Origin: Acetobacterium sp965140355
Lineage (GTDB): Bacteria > Bacillota > Clostridia > Eubacteriales > Eubacteriaceae
Direction: 5' to 3'
Assembly (NCBI GenBank): GCA_965140355.1
Contig: OZ223194.1
Location: 1,426,001 to 1,490,000, forward strand
Length of the DNA: 64,000 bases
Below are positions 1 through 8,534 of this stretch, piece after piece. The notes under the pieces are model-generated. The model saw only the letters and a program-made list of their open reading frames with translations. It was not told the origin of the DNA and searched no databases. The position numbers and the translations under genes were made by a program. Within the stretch, counting starts at the first letter, position 1; each line of letters begins with the position of its first letter.

Positions 1-2
1 GC

Positions 3-1751
3 AATGCTTTTGAGGCGGGCGATCTGCGTGATTTTGACCGCCGGGTGCGGCAAACCTGTCCCGCAGCAAGCTATGTGGTGGAATATAAATTTGACGGTTT
101 AACGGTGGTTTTAAATTACGAGAAGGGGATGTTTGTTCAAGGCGCTACCCGTGGTGACGGTGCGGTTGGCGAAAATGTAACAACGAATCTGAAAACCATT
201 CGGACCATTCCATTGCGGCTTGAAGAACCGCTAACGTTGGAGGTGCGGGGAGAAGTTTTTATGGCGAAAGCAGATTTTGAAAAACTCAATCAGCGCCGTT
301 TGGAGCAGGGCGAGAGCCCTTTTGCTAATCCCCGAAATGCTGCCGCCGGTTCGTTAAGACAACTGGACCCTAAACTTACGGCTGCCCGACCGCTGGATAT
401 TTTTGTGTTTAATCTGGAATCGGCGGGGCGACCCGAACTTAAAACCCATGTTGAAACGCTTAGCTACTTAAAAAAGCAGGGCTTTAAAACCAGTGTTGTT
501 AAGACTTTTGATGGGATTGAAGCAATCATTGATTATTGTCAGTTGATGGAAGTAGAAAGAAGAAAGCTGCCGTTTGAAATTGACGGGTTAGTGATTAAGG
601 TAAATGAACTGTCGTTTCGCGAAACCTTGGGAAACACGACTAAAAGTCCCCGTTGGGCGATTGCTTATAAGTTTGCCCCTGATCAGTCTATAACCACCGT
701 TGATGCCATTACGGTTCAGGTTGGCAGAACTGGGGCTTTAACGCCGGTAGCCGAGCTGACACCGGTTTTACTGGCAGGATCAGTGATTAGTCGGGCAACC
801 TTGCATAATGAAGATAATATTAAGGAAAAAGATATTCGCATTGGTGATTCGGTGGTGATCCAGAAAGCTGGCGATGTGATCCCTGAAGTTGATCATGTGG
901 TAACGGAAAAACGAACCGGCAGCGAAGTCATTTTTCAAATGCCGAAAAAATGTCCGGTTTGTGGTGAACCAACCTTTCGAATTGAAGGGGAAGCGGTGAC
1001 TAAATGTTTGAATATGGCCTGTCCGGCCCAGGTTTTCCGAAAGCTGGTTCATTTTACTTCCCGCGATGCGATGAACATTGAAGGTTTGGGACCTGGTGTA
1101 TTGCGATTATTAATGGATCAACAACTGGTGATCAATCCGATTGATATTTATCATCTTGATGCCCACAAAGAAAAGTTAGTTACGCTTGAAAAGATGGGTG
1201 AAAAATCGGTCGAGAATCTTTTGACCGGGATTGAAGAATCAAAAAAACGTGAATTATCACGGCTGATTTTTGGCTTAGGCATTCCCTTGGTGGGTGCCAG
1301 AGGGGCGAAAATTTTAGCGGAACATTATGGTATTATGACAAAAATTATGCAAGCACAAGTCGCAGACCTGAAAGAAATTTTTGAGATTGGGGAAAAAATG
1401 GCGACTGAAATTGTTGATTTTTTTCAGACCCCAACCAATATCGAAATCATTAACGGACTGGCGGCCGCGGGCCTGAATATGGTTCAGGAAACGCGATTGG
1501 ATTCCCAGACTTTGGCGGGAAAAACCTTTGTTTTCACCGGAACATTGCCGACTCTGGATCGACGAGAAGCCAAAGCGTTAATCGAAACCAATGGCGGAAA
1601 AGTATCGTCCAGTGTCAGTAAAAAAACCGATTATCTATTGTCAGGAGAAAAATCTGGCTCTAAACAAACGAAAGCTCAGGAACTGGGAATTGCAATAATT
1701 AATGAAGAACAGTTTTTAGCCCTTGTCACCAGTGGTAAAGTTGATTTATAA
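3..1751 (+). CDS. ligA: NAD-dependent DNA ligase LigA, 5'-truncated by window edge
   Basis: NAD-dependent DNA ligase seals nicks during replication and repair. The frame is open from base 3, so the start codon and roughly the first 100 residues lie outside the window; the GTG at 45 is internal. The adenylation motif K-x-D-G is visible as KFDG (catalytic Lys codon at 87-89). It is followed by the nucleotidyltransferase core, the OB fold, a four-cysteine zinc finger (about 950-1030), helix-hairpin-helix repeats, and a C-terminal BRCT domain (last ~70 residues, FTGTL and GGK motifs). The domain order is that of bacterial LigA. It precedes gatCAB by 114 bp with no clear terminator. Confidence 0.97.
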   Translation, partial: NAFEAGDLRDFDRRVRQTCPAASYVVEYKFDGLTVVLNYEKGMFVQGATRGDGAVGENVTTNLKTIRTIPLRLEEPLTLEVRGEVFMAKADFEKLNQRRLEQGESPFANPRNAAAGSLRQLDPKLTAARPLDIFVFNLESAGRPELKTHVETLSYLKKQGFKTSVVKTFDGIEAIIDYCQLMEVERRKLPFEIDGLVIKVNELSFRETLGNTTKSPRWAIAYKFAPDQSITTVDAITVQVGRTGALTPVAELTPVLLAGSVISRATLHNEDNIKEKDIRIGDSVVIQKAGDVIPEVDHVVTEKRTGSEVIFQMPKKCPVCGEPTFRIEGEAVTKCLNMACPAQVFRKLVHFTSRDAMNIEGLGPGVLRLLMDQQLVINPIDIYHLDAHKEKLVTLEKMGEKSVENLLTGIEESKKRELSRLIFGLGIPLVGARGAKILAEHYGIMTKIMQAQVADLKEIFEIGEKMATEIVDFFQTPTNIEIINGLAAAGLNMVQETRLDSQTLAGKTFVFTGTLPTLDRREAKALIETNGGKVSSSVSKKTDYLLSGEKSGSKQTKAQELGIAIINEEQFLALVTSGKVDL

Positions 1752-1865
1752 TGAAGGGTGATTTTTAGAATCAGACTGACAACTCACGTTGTTAAAATAG
1801 AACACCAATAAAAGGATGCTAAAAACAAGCAGCAACCGCAAGAACAATAAAGAAAGGATAATAAG

Positions 1866-2153
1866 ATGAGTTTATCACGAGAAGATGTCACCTACGTGGC
1901 CAATCTAGCCCGTTTGGAATTTACCGAGGATGAAGTAACCGCCCTCGCCGATCAACTGGGTGCTGTATTGGATTATGCCGAAACGCTTAACGGATTGGAT
2001 ACATCACAGATCAAAGCAACTGAACACGTATTAGCAGTACAAAATGTTTTTCGGGAGGATGAAATTAAACCTTGCCTGACGAATGAAGAAGCGCTGGCCA
2101 ATGCACCAGAAAGTGAAGCCGGGTGCTTTAAGGTTCCCCGGGTTATGGAATAG
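1866..2153 (+). CDS. gatC: Aspartyl/glutamyl-tRNA amidotransferase subunit C
   Basis: GatC (95 aa) is the small subunit that clamps GatA to GatB in the GatCAB amidotransferase, which converts misacylated Glu-tRNA(Gln) or Asp-tRNA(Asn) to the amidated form. Length and the N-terminal pattern (VTYVANLARLEF) fit the family. The ATG follows an AGAAAGG ribosome-binding site. gatA starts 9 bp downstream, so gatC-gatA-gatB form one operon. The operon suggests that this organism makes Gln-tRNA and/or Asn-tRNA by the indirect route; which synthetases are missing cannot be judged from this window. Confidence 0.95.
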   Translation: MSLSREDVTYVANLARLEFTEDEVTALADQLGAVLDYAETLNGLDTSQIKATEHVLAVQNVFREDEIKPCLTNEEALANAPESEAGCFKVPRVME

Positions 2154-2162
2154 GAGGCAACA

Positions 2163-3635
2163 ATGGAATTAAGTCAAAAAACGATACATGAAATTAATGA
2201 CCTTCTGGATAAAAAAGAAGTTACGGTTACCGAGGTAACTCAAGCTGTGGTTAATCGCATTAACAGCGTTGAAAAAGCGACCGACGCTTACCTCAGCCTG
2301 CAAACCGAAGCCGCTTTAGAAACGGCTAAAACTTTAGATTCCGAGTTGTCCAAAAGAGACAAAAAAAGCCCTCTGGAAGGGATTCCTTATGGTTTAAAAG
2401 ATAACATGTGCACAAAAGGGATCTTAACGACGTGTGCATCTAAAATGTTAAATAATTTCAATCCACCGTATAATGCCCAAGTTTATGATGGTCTGACCGA
2501 AGCGGGGGGAATTTTGTTGGGAAAAACCAACTTGGATGAATTTGCGATGGGTTCCTCAACCGAAAATTCGGCCTACAAAGTGACACATAATCCCTGGAAT
2601 TTAAACAAGGTTCCGGGCGGTTCCAGTGGTGGTTCGGCGGTCGCTGTCGCTGCTGATAGCGCTTATTTTGCGTTGGGATCAGATACCGGCGGATCAATTC
2701 GGCAACCGGCATCATTTTGCGGAGTTGTGGGGATGAAACCAACCTATGGTTTAGTCTCTCGATATGGTCTGGTGGCATTTGCATCCTCCTTGGATCAGAT
2801 TGGTCCCTTTACCAAAGATGTTGAAGATTGTGCCTTGGTTTTAAATGCCATTGTTGGCCATGATGCCAAAGATTCGACCTCGCTTAAACTGGAAAAAATT
2901 GATTATACACAAAATTTAAAACAAGGGGTTAAGGGCTTAAAAGTAGGGGTGGCCAGAGAATTTTTTGGCGAGGGTCTACAACCGGAAGTCAGGCAGAAAC
3001 TGGAAGATGCCACTGCTATTTACAAAGCTCTGGGGGCCGAAATTGTTGATGTATCCTTCCAGCATTTAGATTATGCGCTGTCAGCTTACTATATGATTTC
3101 GTCAGCGGAGGCCAGTTCCAATCTGGCCCGTTATGACGGTATCCGTTATGGTTTTAGAGCCGAAGAATATAGCGATCTCGTTGACTTATATAAGAAAACC
3201 CGCAGCCAGGGTTTTGGCGCTGAGGTTAAACGACGGATTATGTTGGGGACCTACGCCCTCAGCTCCGGTTATTATGATGCTTATTATAAAAAAGCGATGC
3301 AGGTACGAACGATCATTAAGGAAGATTTTGATCAAGTCTTTGCTGGATGCGATGTGTTGCTGACACCAACAGCGCCAACTACAGCGTTTGGGATTGGCGA
3401 AAAAACCAGTAGTCCCCTAGAAATGTATTTGACCGATATTTATACGGTGCCGGTAAATATTGCCGGGATCCCCGGAGTTTCCATTCCCTGTGGTTTGGAT
3501 AACAGCGGGATGCCAATTGGGATGCAATTGTTAGGCCCGATCTTAAGTGAAGAAACGCTCTTAAAAGTAGCATGGGCGTTTGAAAATGAATCAGGTCTGA
3601 AGAATTTAAAAGCACCATTGGAAACGGAGGTCTAA
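2163..3635 (+). CDS. gatA: Aspartyl/glutamyl-tRNA amidotransferase subunit A
   Basis: GatA (490 aa) is the amidase subunit that releases ammonia from glutamine. The amidase signature is present: the Lys of GLKDN, the GGSSGGS serine-rich loop, and the GSDTGGSIRQPA segment with the nucleophilic Ser, which together give the Ser-cisSer-Lys triad of the family. The ATG has a good site (GGAGG) located just after the gatC stop. The gene ends 3 bp before gatB, implying translational coupling. Confidence 0.97.
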   Translation: MELSQKTIHEINDLLDKKEVTVTEVTQAVVNRINSVEKATDAYLSLQTEAALETAKTLDSELSKRDKKSPLEGIPYGLKDNMCTKGILTTCASKMLNNFNPPYNAQVYDGLTEAGGILLGKTNLDEFAMGSSTENSAYKVTHNPWNLNKVPGGSSGGSAVAVAADSAYFALGSDTGGSIRQPASFCGVVGMKPTYGLVSRYGLVAFASSLDQIGPFTKDVEDCALVLNAIVGHDAKDSTSLKLEKIDYTQNLKQGVKGLKVGVAREFFGEGLQPEVRQKLEDATAIYKALGAEIVDVSFQHLDYALSAYYMISSAEASSNLARYDGIRYGFRAEEYSDLVDLYKKTRSQGFGAEVKRRIMLGTYALSSGYYDAYYKKAMQVRTIIKEDFDQVFAGCDVLLTPTAPTTAFGIGEKTSSPLEMYLTDIYTVPVNIAGIPGVSIPCGLDNSGMPIGMQLLGPILSEETLLKVAWAFENESGLKNLKAPLETEV

Positions 3636-3638
3636 ATC

Positions 3639-5075
3639 ATGGAATATGAAATTGTCATTGGAATGGAAATCCATGTTGAGTTAGGCACAAAAACAAAAAT
3701 ATTCTGTTCCTGTCCCACCGCGTTTGGTCAGGATGAAAATACCCATACTTGTCCGGTTTGTTTGGGGATGCCGGGAGTTTTGCCAGTGCTTAATGAAAAA
3801 GTTGTCGAATACGCAACTCGGGCCGGTTTGGCCTTAAATTGTGAAATTGCTCACTTTAGTAAAATGGATCGAAAAAATTATTTTTATCCGGATTTACCAA
3901 AAGCTTATCAAACCTCGCAGTTTGATCTACCGATCTGTACGGGTGGGATTGTTCAAATTGAAATGGATGGTGTAAAAAAAGATATTGGCATTACCCGAAT
4001 CCATATCGAAGAAGATGCCGGAAAACTGCTTCATGAATCAGCTGATGGAACCCTGGTTGACGTTAACCGCTGTGGCGTACCACTGATTGAGATTGTTACC
4101 GAACCGGATCTGCGCAGTGCCGAAGAAGCCAGAGCATTTGCCGAAAAAGTCCGAAATATTCTTGAATATACTGGGGTATCAGATTGTAAGATGGAACAGG
4201 GCTCGATGCGTTTTGATGTAAATCTGTCAATTCGTGAAAAAGGATCAGAGGTGTTAGGAACGCGAACGGAAATGAAAAACCTCAACTCTTTCCGGGCCTT
4301 GATTCGAGCCGTACAATATGAAAGCAAACGACAAATTATCGAGTTAAAAAAAGGTCGCCGAATTATTCAGGAAACACGAAAATGGGATGATACCAAAGGC
4401 ACATCATCATCGCTTCGAAGTAAAGAAGAAGCGCACGATTACCGCTATTTCCCGGAACCGGATCTGGTGCCGATTGTGCTTGCACCGGAATACATCGCAA
4501 AGATAAAAAGTGAGTTGCCGGAATTGCCGGAAGCCAAGAAACAACGTTATATCGATGAATATAAATTACCCGAATATGATGCCGGAGTATTAACGACGAC
4601 TGGTGTGACGGCCCGATTTTTTGAAGAAGCGGTGGCACAATATCATGAACCGAAACAAATTTCAAACTGGCTGATGGTCGAGATTCCGCCGTTACTCAAA
4701 GAAAAAGAATTAACCATGGAAAATATTACCATCACGCCATTGCAACTGGTGGAATTGTTGAAATTGGTAAAAAACAATGAAATTAGCGGCAATACCGGAA
4801 AAGAAGTATTAAAAGAAATGTTTAATACCGGCAAGAATCCCGGTGTTATTGTTAAAGAACAAGGACTTGCGCAAATGAGTGATACTGGTGAACTGGAAGC
4901 GATTATCGAAAAAATTGTTGCGGATAATCCTAAATCGGTTGAGGATATTGGCGCCGGTAATGAAAAAGCCTATGGTTTCTTAACCGGACAGGTGATGAAA
5001 GCAACCAAAGGTAAAGCTAATGCACAGTTAGCGAATGAAATCATTCGGGCAGTTGTCGCTAAAAAGTTAGCGTAA
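3639..5075 (+). CDS. gatB: Aspartyl/glutamyl-tRNA amidotransferase subunit B
   Basis: GatB (478 aa) binds the misacylated tRNA, phosphorylates the side-chain carboxylate and receives ammonia from GatA. The N-terminal GMEIHVEL motif and the paired cysteines CSC and CPVC of the GatB zinc site are visible. The C-terminal ~150 residues form the helical YqeY-like tRNA-binding tail. A GGAGG site inside the end of gatA precedes the ATG. It is the last gene of the operon, and a hairpin follows at 5138-5174. Confidence 0.97.
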   Translation: MEYEIVIGMEIHVELGTKTKIFCSCPTAFGQDENTHTCPVCLGMPGVLPVLNEKVVEYATRAGLALNCEIAHFSKMDRKNYFYPDLPKAYQTSQFDLPICTGGIVQIEMDGVKKDIGITRIHIEEDAGKLLHESADGTLVDVNRCGVPLIEIVTEPDLRSAEEARAFAEKVRNILEYTGVSDCKMEQGSMRFDVNLSIREKGSEVLGTRTEMKNLNSFRALIRAVQYESKRQIIELKKGRRIIQETRKWDDTKGTSSSLRSKEEAHDYRYFPEPDLVPIVLAPEYIAKIKSELPELPEAKKQRYIDEYKLPEYDAGVLTTTGVTARFFEEAVAQYHEPKQISNWLMVEIPPLLKEKELTMENITITPLQLVELLKLVKNNEISGNTGKEVLKEMFNTGKNPGVIVKEQGLAQMSDTGELEAIIEKIVADNPKSVEDIGAGNEKAYGFLTGQVMKATKGKANAQLANEIIRAVVAKKLA

Positions 5076-5137
5076 TCAAACGGTAATCAGATTATCGCAC
5101 TTGGTTGGTGTTCGCACACGTAAACAGCTTAACAAGC

Positions 5138-5174
5138 TAAGGGATTATCGCACTCGTTTGGCGATAGTCCCTTA
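5138..5174 (+). terminator. Hairpin downstream of gatB
   Basis: A near-perfect 13-14 bp inverted repeat (AAGGGATTATCGC and its complement with one wobble) with an 8-nt loop. The stem is strong but is followed by AAATAATAAA rather than a T-run. It is therefore either a weak terminator or an mRNA 3'-end structure between gatB and rph. Confidence 0.5.
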
Positions 5175-5199
5175 AATAATAAATAGATTAAGGATAAAA

Positions 5200-5973
5200 A
5201 TGGAAACTATCAAAGAAATAAAAACATTAGAATTAGCCAATCAACGGATCGATGGTCGAAAAGCCAACGAGTTAAGACCAATGACCGTCACCCGTTATTT
5301 TATTAAGCATGCTCCGGGATCGGTTTTGATTGAAGTCGGAGATACCAAGGTAATTTGTACGGCAATGGTGGAAGAAAAAGTGCCGCCGTTTTTAAAAGGT
5401 CAAAAAAAGGGCTGGATTACCGCTGAATATGAAATGTTACCGGGGTCAACCAATACGCGTAAAAGCCGGGATCGGAACCGGGGCAAAATTGACGGTCGTA
5501 CGATGGAAATACAACGGCTAATTGGTCGAAGTTTGCGCTCAATTATTGATCTGAACAAGTTGGGAGAACGGACGTTGTGGATTGATTGCGATGTCATCCA
5601 AGCCGATGGGGGAACCCGAACAGCCGCGATTACTGGGGCTTTTATCGCGCTCCATGATGCTTTAACCGAACTGTTAAAAAAAGGCAAGATTAAAGAAATG
5701 CCGATTACCAATTTTGTGGCGGCAACCAGCGTCGGCGTTTATCAAGGGGAAGCAATTGTTGATTTGTGTTACGAAGAAGATTCTAATGCTGAGGTTGATA
5801 TGAATATGGTGATGACAGCTTCTGGTGACATCATTGAGATTCAGGGAACGGGCGAAGAACGTCCTTTTAATAAAGAAGAACTTCACAAGATGATGGCGTT
5901 GGGAGAAGCGAACATCAAAAAAATTATTGCTTTTCAAAAAGAAACCTTATTGGAAGGGGTCAATAACGAATGA
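5200..5973 (+). CDS. rph: Ribonuclease PH
   Basis: RNase PH (257 aa) is a phosphorolytic 3'-5' exoribonuclease that trims tRNA 3' ends. The family core begins at RIDGRKANELRP, and the segments LPGSTNTR, GRTMEIQRLIGRSLR and the D-rich phosphate-site region are all present. The protein has about 16 extra N-terminal residues before the usual start, but no better in-frame start exists; the ATG follows AAGGAT. The stop overlaps the rdgB start (ATGA), a conserved rph-rdgB pair in Firmicutes. Confidence 0.96.
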   Translation: METIKEIKTLELANQRIDGRKANELRPMTVTRYFIKHAPGSVLIEVGDTKVICTAMVEEKVPPFLKGQKKGWITAEYEMLPGSTNTRKSRDRNRGKIDGRTMEIQRLIGRSLRSIIDLNKLGERTLWIDCDVIQADGGTRTAAITGAFIALHDALTELLKKGKIKEMPITNFVAATSVGVYQGEAIVDLCYEEDSNAEVDMNMVMTASGDIIEIQGTGEERPFNKEELHKMMALGEANIKKIIAFQKETLLEGVNNE

Positions 5974-6572
5974 TGCGAACAATACTTTTAGCCACTGGAA
6001 ATCAAGACAAGGCGAAAGAGCTAAAAGCAATGCTGGGTGATGATTTTGAAGTTCTGACGATGAAGGATTTAGGGATACAGCTTGAAATTATTGAAGATGG
6101 CTTGACTTATGAAGCCAATGCCTTGATCAAAGTGCGGGCATTAAAACCTTATGTGAAGGATAAAGCGCTGATTATTATGGGTGACGATTCCGGATTATCG
6201 GTAGATTGTTTAAATGGCGATCCCGGGATTTATTCGGCTCGTTATGCGGGAGAAAATGTTAGCTATCGGGACAACAATAAAAAATTATTAAAAGCGATGG
6301 CCAATGTTCCCGAAGCCAATCGAGGCGCCGCTTTTATTACTGCGATCGCTATGATATTGCCAGATGGTCGCGAATTAACCTGTGAGGGTTTAGTTCGGGG
6401 TAAAATAGCTTTTGATTATTGCGGTGAAGGCGGATTTGGTTATGATCCACTGTTTATCCACGAAGCATCGGGACGTTGTTATGGTGATATGACCAAAGCC
6501 GAAAAAAACAGTTTGAGTCATCGCGCCGCAGCGGTTGAAAAAGCACGACAACTATTGAATCAGGTATTTTAA
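5970..6572 (+). CDS. rdgB: XTP/dITP diphosphatase (RdgB/HAM1 family)
   Basis: This 200-aa nucleotide-sanitising pyrophosphatase hydrolyses XTP, dITP and ITP to monophosphates and keeps them out of DNA and RNA. The N-terminal substrate motif (ATGNQDKAKEL), the acidic GDDSGL metal and catalytic loop, and the C-terminal SHRAAA motif are all present. Two adjacent ATG codons lie at 5970 and 5973; the first overlaps the rph stop by 4 bp, so translation is probably coupled. Confidence 0.95.
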   Translation: MMRTILLATGNQDKAKELKAMLGDDFEVLTMKDLGIQLEIIEDGLTYEANALIKVRALKPYVKDKALIIMGDDSGLSVDCLNGDPGIYSARYAGENVSYRDNNKKLLKAMANVPEANRGAAFITAIAMILPDGRELTCEGLVRGKIAFDYCGEGGFGYDPLFIHEASGRCYGDMTKAEKNSLSHRAAAVEKARQLLNQVF

Positions 6573-6632
6573 TAAAGGTCCAGTTATAATTCGTAGCGGT
6601 TTAAATTGAAATGAAACAGGATGGGGGATATT

Positions 6633-7115
6633 ATGAAAATTGGAATAATGAGCGATAGCCATGGGAATTTAAAAGCTGTTAAACAAGCAGTTGATGAAAT
6701 GGGTCCGGTTGATGTTATCATACATCTTGGCGATTATGTTGAAGACGCCCTTTATTTGCGAACGATTACCAATACCCCTGTCCATATCCTTAAAGGCAAC
6801 TTGGATTCGTATGCGAATGAAGGCAGTATGGTTTTAGAAACCACATTAGGGGGCTTTACGTTTTTTGCCAGTCATGGACATAAATATGGGGTGAAAAATA
6901 ATTTGGATCGTCTCTATTATGCGGGAATGGAAAAAAACGCCCAGGTGGTTTTATATGGCCACACCCATCAGGCCTACATTAATGATGACGGTCGAATGCT
7001 GGTGATGAACCCCGGTTCGGTGGGGGCGCCAAGAATGGGTGATCCCGAAAGTTATGGTTTGATTACCATTGAAAAAGGAAACCTAGATGCGAAAATTATC
7101 CCGCTTTGGGGGTAA
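6633..7115 (+). CDS. YfcE/MJ0936-type metallophosphoesterase
   Basis: This 160-aa calcineurin-like phosphodiesterase has the complete dimetal motif series in order: SDSHGN, HLGDYVEDA, GNLD, SHGHKYG and GHTHQA. Members hydrolyse phosphodiesters in vitro; the physiological substrate is not known. I chose the ATG at 6633, which has a GGGGG run 6-8 bp upstream and begins with the usual MKIGIMSD; an upstream ATG at 6621 would sit inside that ribosome-binding site. It follows rph-rdgB by 60 bp, a frequent arrangement in Clostridia. Confidence 0.9.
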   Translation: MKIGIMSDSHGNLKAVKQAVDEMGPVDVIIHLGDYVEDALYLRTITNTPVHILKGNLDSYANEGSMVLETTLGGFTFFASHGHKYGVKNNLDRLYYAGMEKNAQVVLYGHTHQAYINDDGRMLVMNPGSVGAPRMGDPESYGLITIEKGNLDAKIIPLWG

Positions 7116-7185
7116 GTAAATGGTTGTTTACGAACTACCAAATCAGTAGTTAGTGGTAATTGCGAAAAAACGCTAAGTTTTTGAG

Positions 7186-7214
7186 TTGACAAAATACGAT
7201 TGTTCGATTATTAT
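7186..7214 (+). promoter_or_regulatory. Consensus sigma-A promoter of the ArsR-type regulator
   Basis: TTGACA at 7186-7191 and TATTAT at 7209-7214 are separated by 17 bp. The predicted transcription start falls at or within 1-2 bases of the ATG at 7221, so the message would be nearly leaderless. The -10 element lies inside the palindromic operator at 7201-7220. Confidence 0.8.
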
Positions 7215-7220
7215 AGAACA
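7201..7220. promoter_or_regulatory. Operator 1, TGTTC-N10-GAACA palindrome
   Basis: The sequence TGTTCGATTATTATAGAACA has perfect 5-bp arms. It covers the -10 element and ends directly before the regulator's ATG. A copy with one changed base occurs at 7547-7566 in front of the ABC genes. Position and duplication make it the likely binding site of the ArsR-type protein encoded at 7221. Confidence 0.75.
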
Positions 7221-7529
7221 ATGGAAACGATTGATTTAGTAAAAATTTTCAAAGCACTTTCGAGTGAACAACGATTAAATATTTTTAAAATGCTGTATCA
7301 ATGGAATCAGTCTGCTACTGAGGGGACGGAATGCCTATGCCTGGAAGAAGGGGTTGAAAAGTGTTTTACCAAAACCTGTGATTGCCTGAATTTATCAAAG
7401 TCAACCATTTCGCACCATTTTAAGGAGCTTGAAAATGCCGGTTTAATTACCTGTACCCGGGTGGGACAAAGTTCTGTTTGCAAGATTAACATGGAAGCGG
7501 TAGCAGCGATCAGGGATTTTTTAAATTAA
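7221..7529 (+). CDS. Cysteine-rich ArsR-family winged-helix repressor
   Basis: This 102-aa ArsR-type transcription regulator has a recognition helix region (LSKSTISHHFKELENAGLI) and a wing that are clear. Between helices 2 and 3 is an insert with five cysteines (C38, C40, C48, C53, C55), plus C78 and C87. These could bind a thiophilic metal or sense redox; this is inference, since the canonical ELCVCDL box is altered. I chose ATG 7221 over the in-frame TTG at 7200, because that TTG lies upstream of the predicted transcription start. No Shine-Dalgarno sequence precedes the ATG. The ABC exporter follows under the same operator. Confidence 0.85.
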   Translation: METIDLVKIFKALSSEQRLNIFKMLYQWNQSATEGTECLCLEEGVEKCFTKTCDCLNLSKSTISHHFKELENAGLITCTRVGQSSVCKINMEAVAAIRDFLN

Positions 7530-7546
7530 GTTTTTTTTGAAATAAA

Positions 7547-7566
7547 TGTTCGATTATTATGGAACA
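7547..7566. promoter_or_regulatory. Operator 2 with overlapping -10 before ABC exporter
   Basis: TGTTCGATTATTATGGAACA repeats operator 1 with one substitution and again contains TATTAT (7555-7560). The -35 region here is only a T-run, so this promoter looks weaker than the first one. The predicted start would give a leader of about 50 nt before the ATPase gene. Confidence 0.7.
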
Positions 7567-7619
7567 ATGAAACACATAAAAAGCTAAGCGGAGATAATTA
7601 TTAGAAAAGAGGGTAAATG

Positions 7620-8525
7620 ATGCTGAATATTAGCAATGTATCAATGATCTATCAGAAAGGAAAAAAAGAAGCGTTAAAAGATATCAATTTAAATATTGCC
7701 GAGGGCGAATTTACAGCCTTATTAGGACAAAATGGCGCTGGCAAAAGCACGTTGATTAATATCTTAGCCGGTAACGTAAAAAAGACGCAGGGAACCGTAG
7801 AAATCGGCGGGTATAGCATTGATCGAAATGAACTTGAAACAAAAAAGATCATTGGCATAGTGCCTCAAGATACCGGATATGATTTTGTTTTTACAATCGA
7901 TGAAGCGTTAAAAAAACAATCGGGATATTTTGGAATCAAAAATAATCACGAATATATCGATGAACTATTGGCGGCACTTTATTTAACGGAAAAAAGAGGG
8001 GCCCGATTGCGTGACCTTTCAGGCGGCATGCGAAGAAGATTTTTGATCGCAAAGGCATTGGTGCATAAACCTAAAATCCTGATTTTAGATGAACCAACGG
8101 CGGGTGTTGATATTGAAATGCGTCATACCTTATATGACTTTTTAATTAAACTGCATCAATCGGGAACCACGATTATTCTGACCACGCATTACATTGAAGA
8201 AGCCGAAAAATTATGCAAACGGATTGTAATCATTAATGATGGCAAGATTATTGCGGATGAACCAAAAGAAGAGCTGATGGAGACATTCTCAAAAGAAGTC
8301 ATCGTCGAGGTTCATTTTGAAGATGAACTGAAACTTACTGATTTTGAGTTTTTGAAAGAATATGCTCCGCAGATTGAAGAAAAAACCAAATTACAGTTAA
8401 AAACATCCAAAAAAGATTTGTCAAAAGTCTTTAAAAAATTAGCTGATCAAAACATGGCGTTTACTAATCTTGTGGTTGAAAAACCCAAATTAGAAGATAT
8501 TTATTTAGATATTATCAAGCATTAG
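7620..8525 (+). CDS. ABC transporter ATP-binding protein (DrrA-type exporter)
   Basis: This cytoplasmic ATPase of an ABC-2 exporter has Walker A GQNGAGKST, signature LSGGMRRR, Walker B ILDEPTAGVD and the H-loop TTHYIEEA. A ~70-residue C-terminal extension is typical of the DrrA/CcmA-like drug, antibiotic and lipid exporter class. Two ATGs are adjacent (7617, 7620); the second has better spacing from AGAGGG. The permease gene follows after 9 bp. The substrate is unknown; the ArsR-type operator upstream suggests induction by a metal or other thiol-reactive ligand. Confidence 0.9.
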   Translation: MLNISNVSMIYQKGKKEALKDINLNIAEGEFTALLGQNGAGKSTLINILAGNVKKTQGTVEIGGYSIDRNELETKKIIGIVPQDTGYDFVFTIDEALKKQSGYFGIKNNHEYIDELLAALYLTEKRGARLRDLSGGMRRRFLIAKALVHKPKILILDEPTAGVDIEMRHTLYDFLIKLHQSGTTIILTTHYIEEAEKLCKRIVIINDGKIIADEPKEELMETFSKEVIVEVHFEDELKLTDFEFLKEYAPQIEEKTKLQLKTSKKDLSKVFKKLADQNMAFTNLVVEKPKLEDIYLDIIKH

Positions 8526-8534
8526 GAGAAACAG

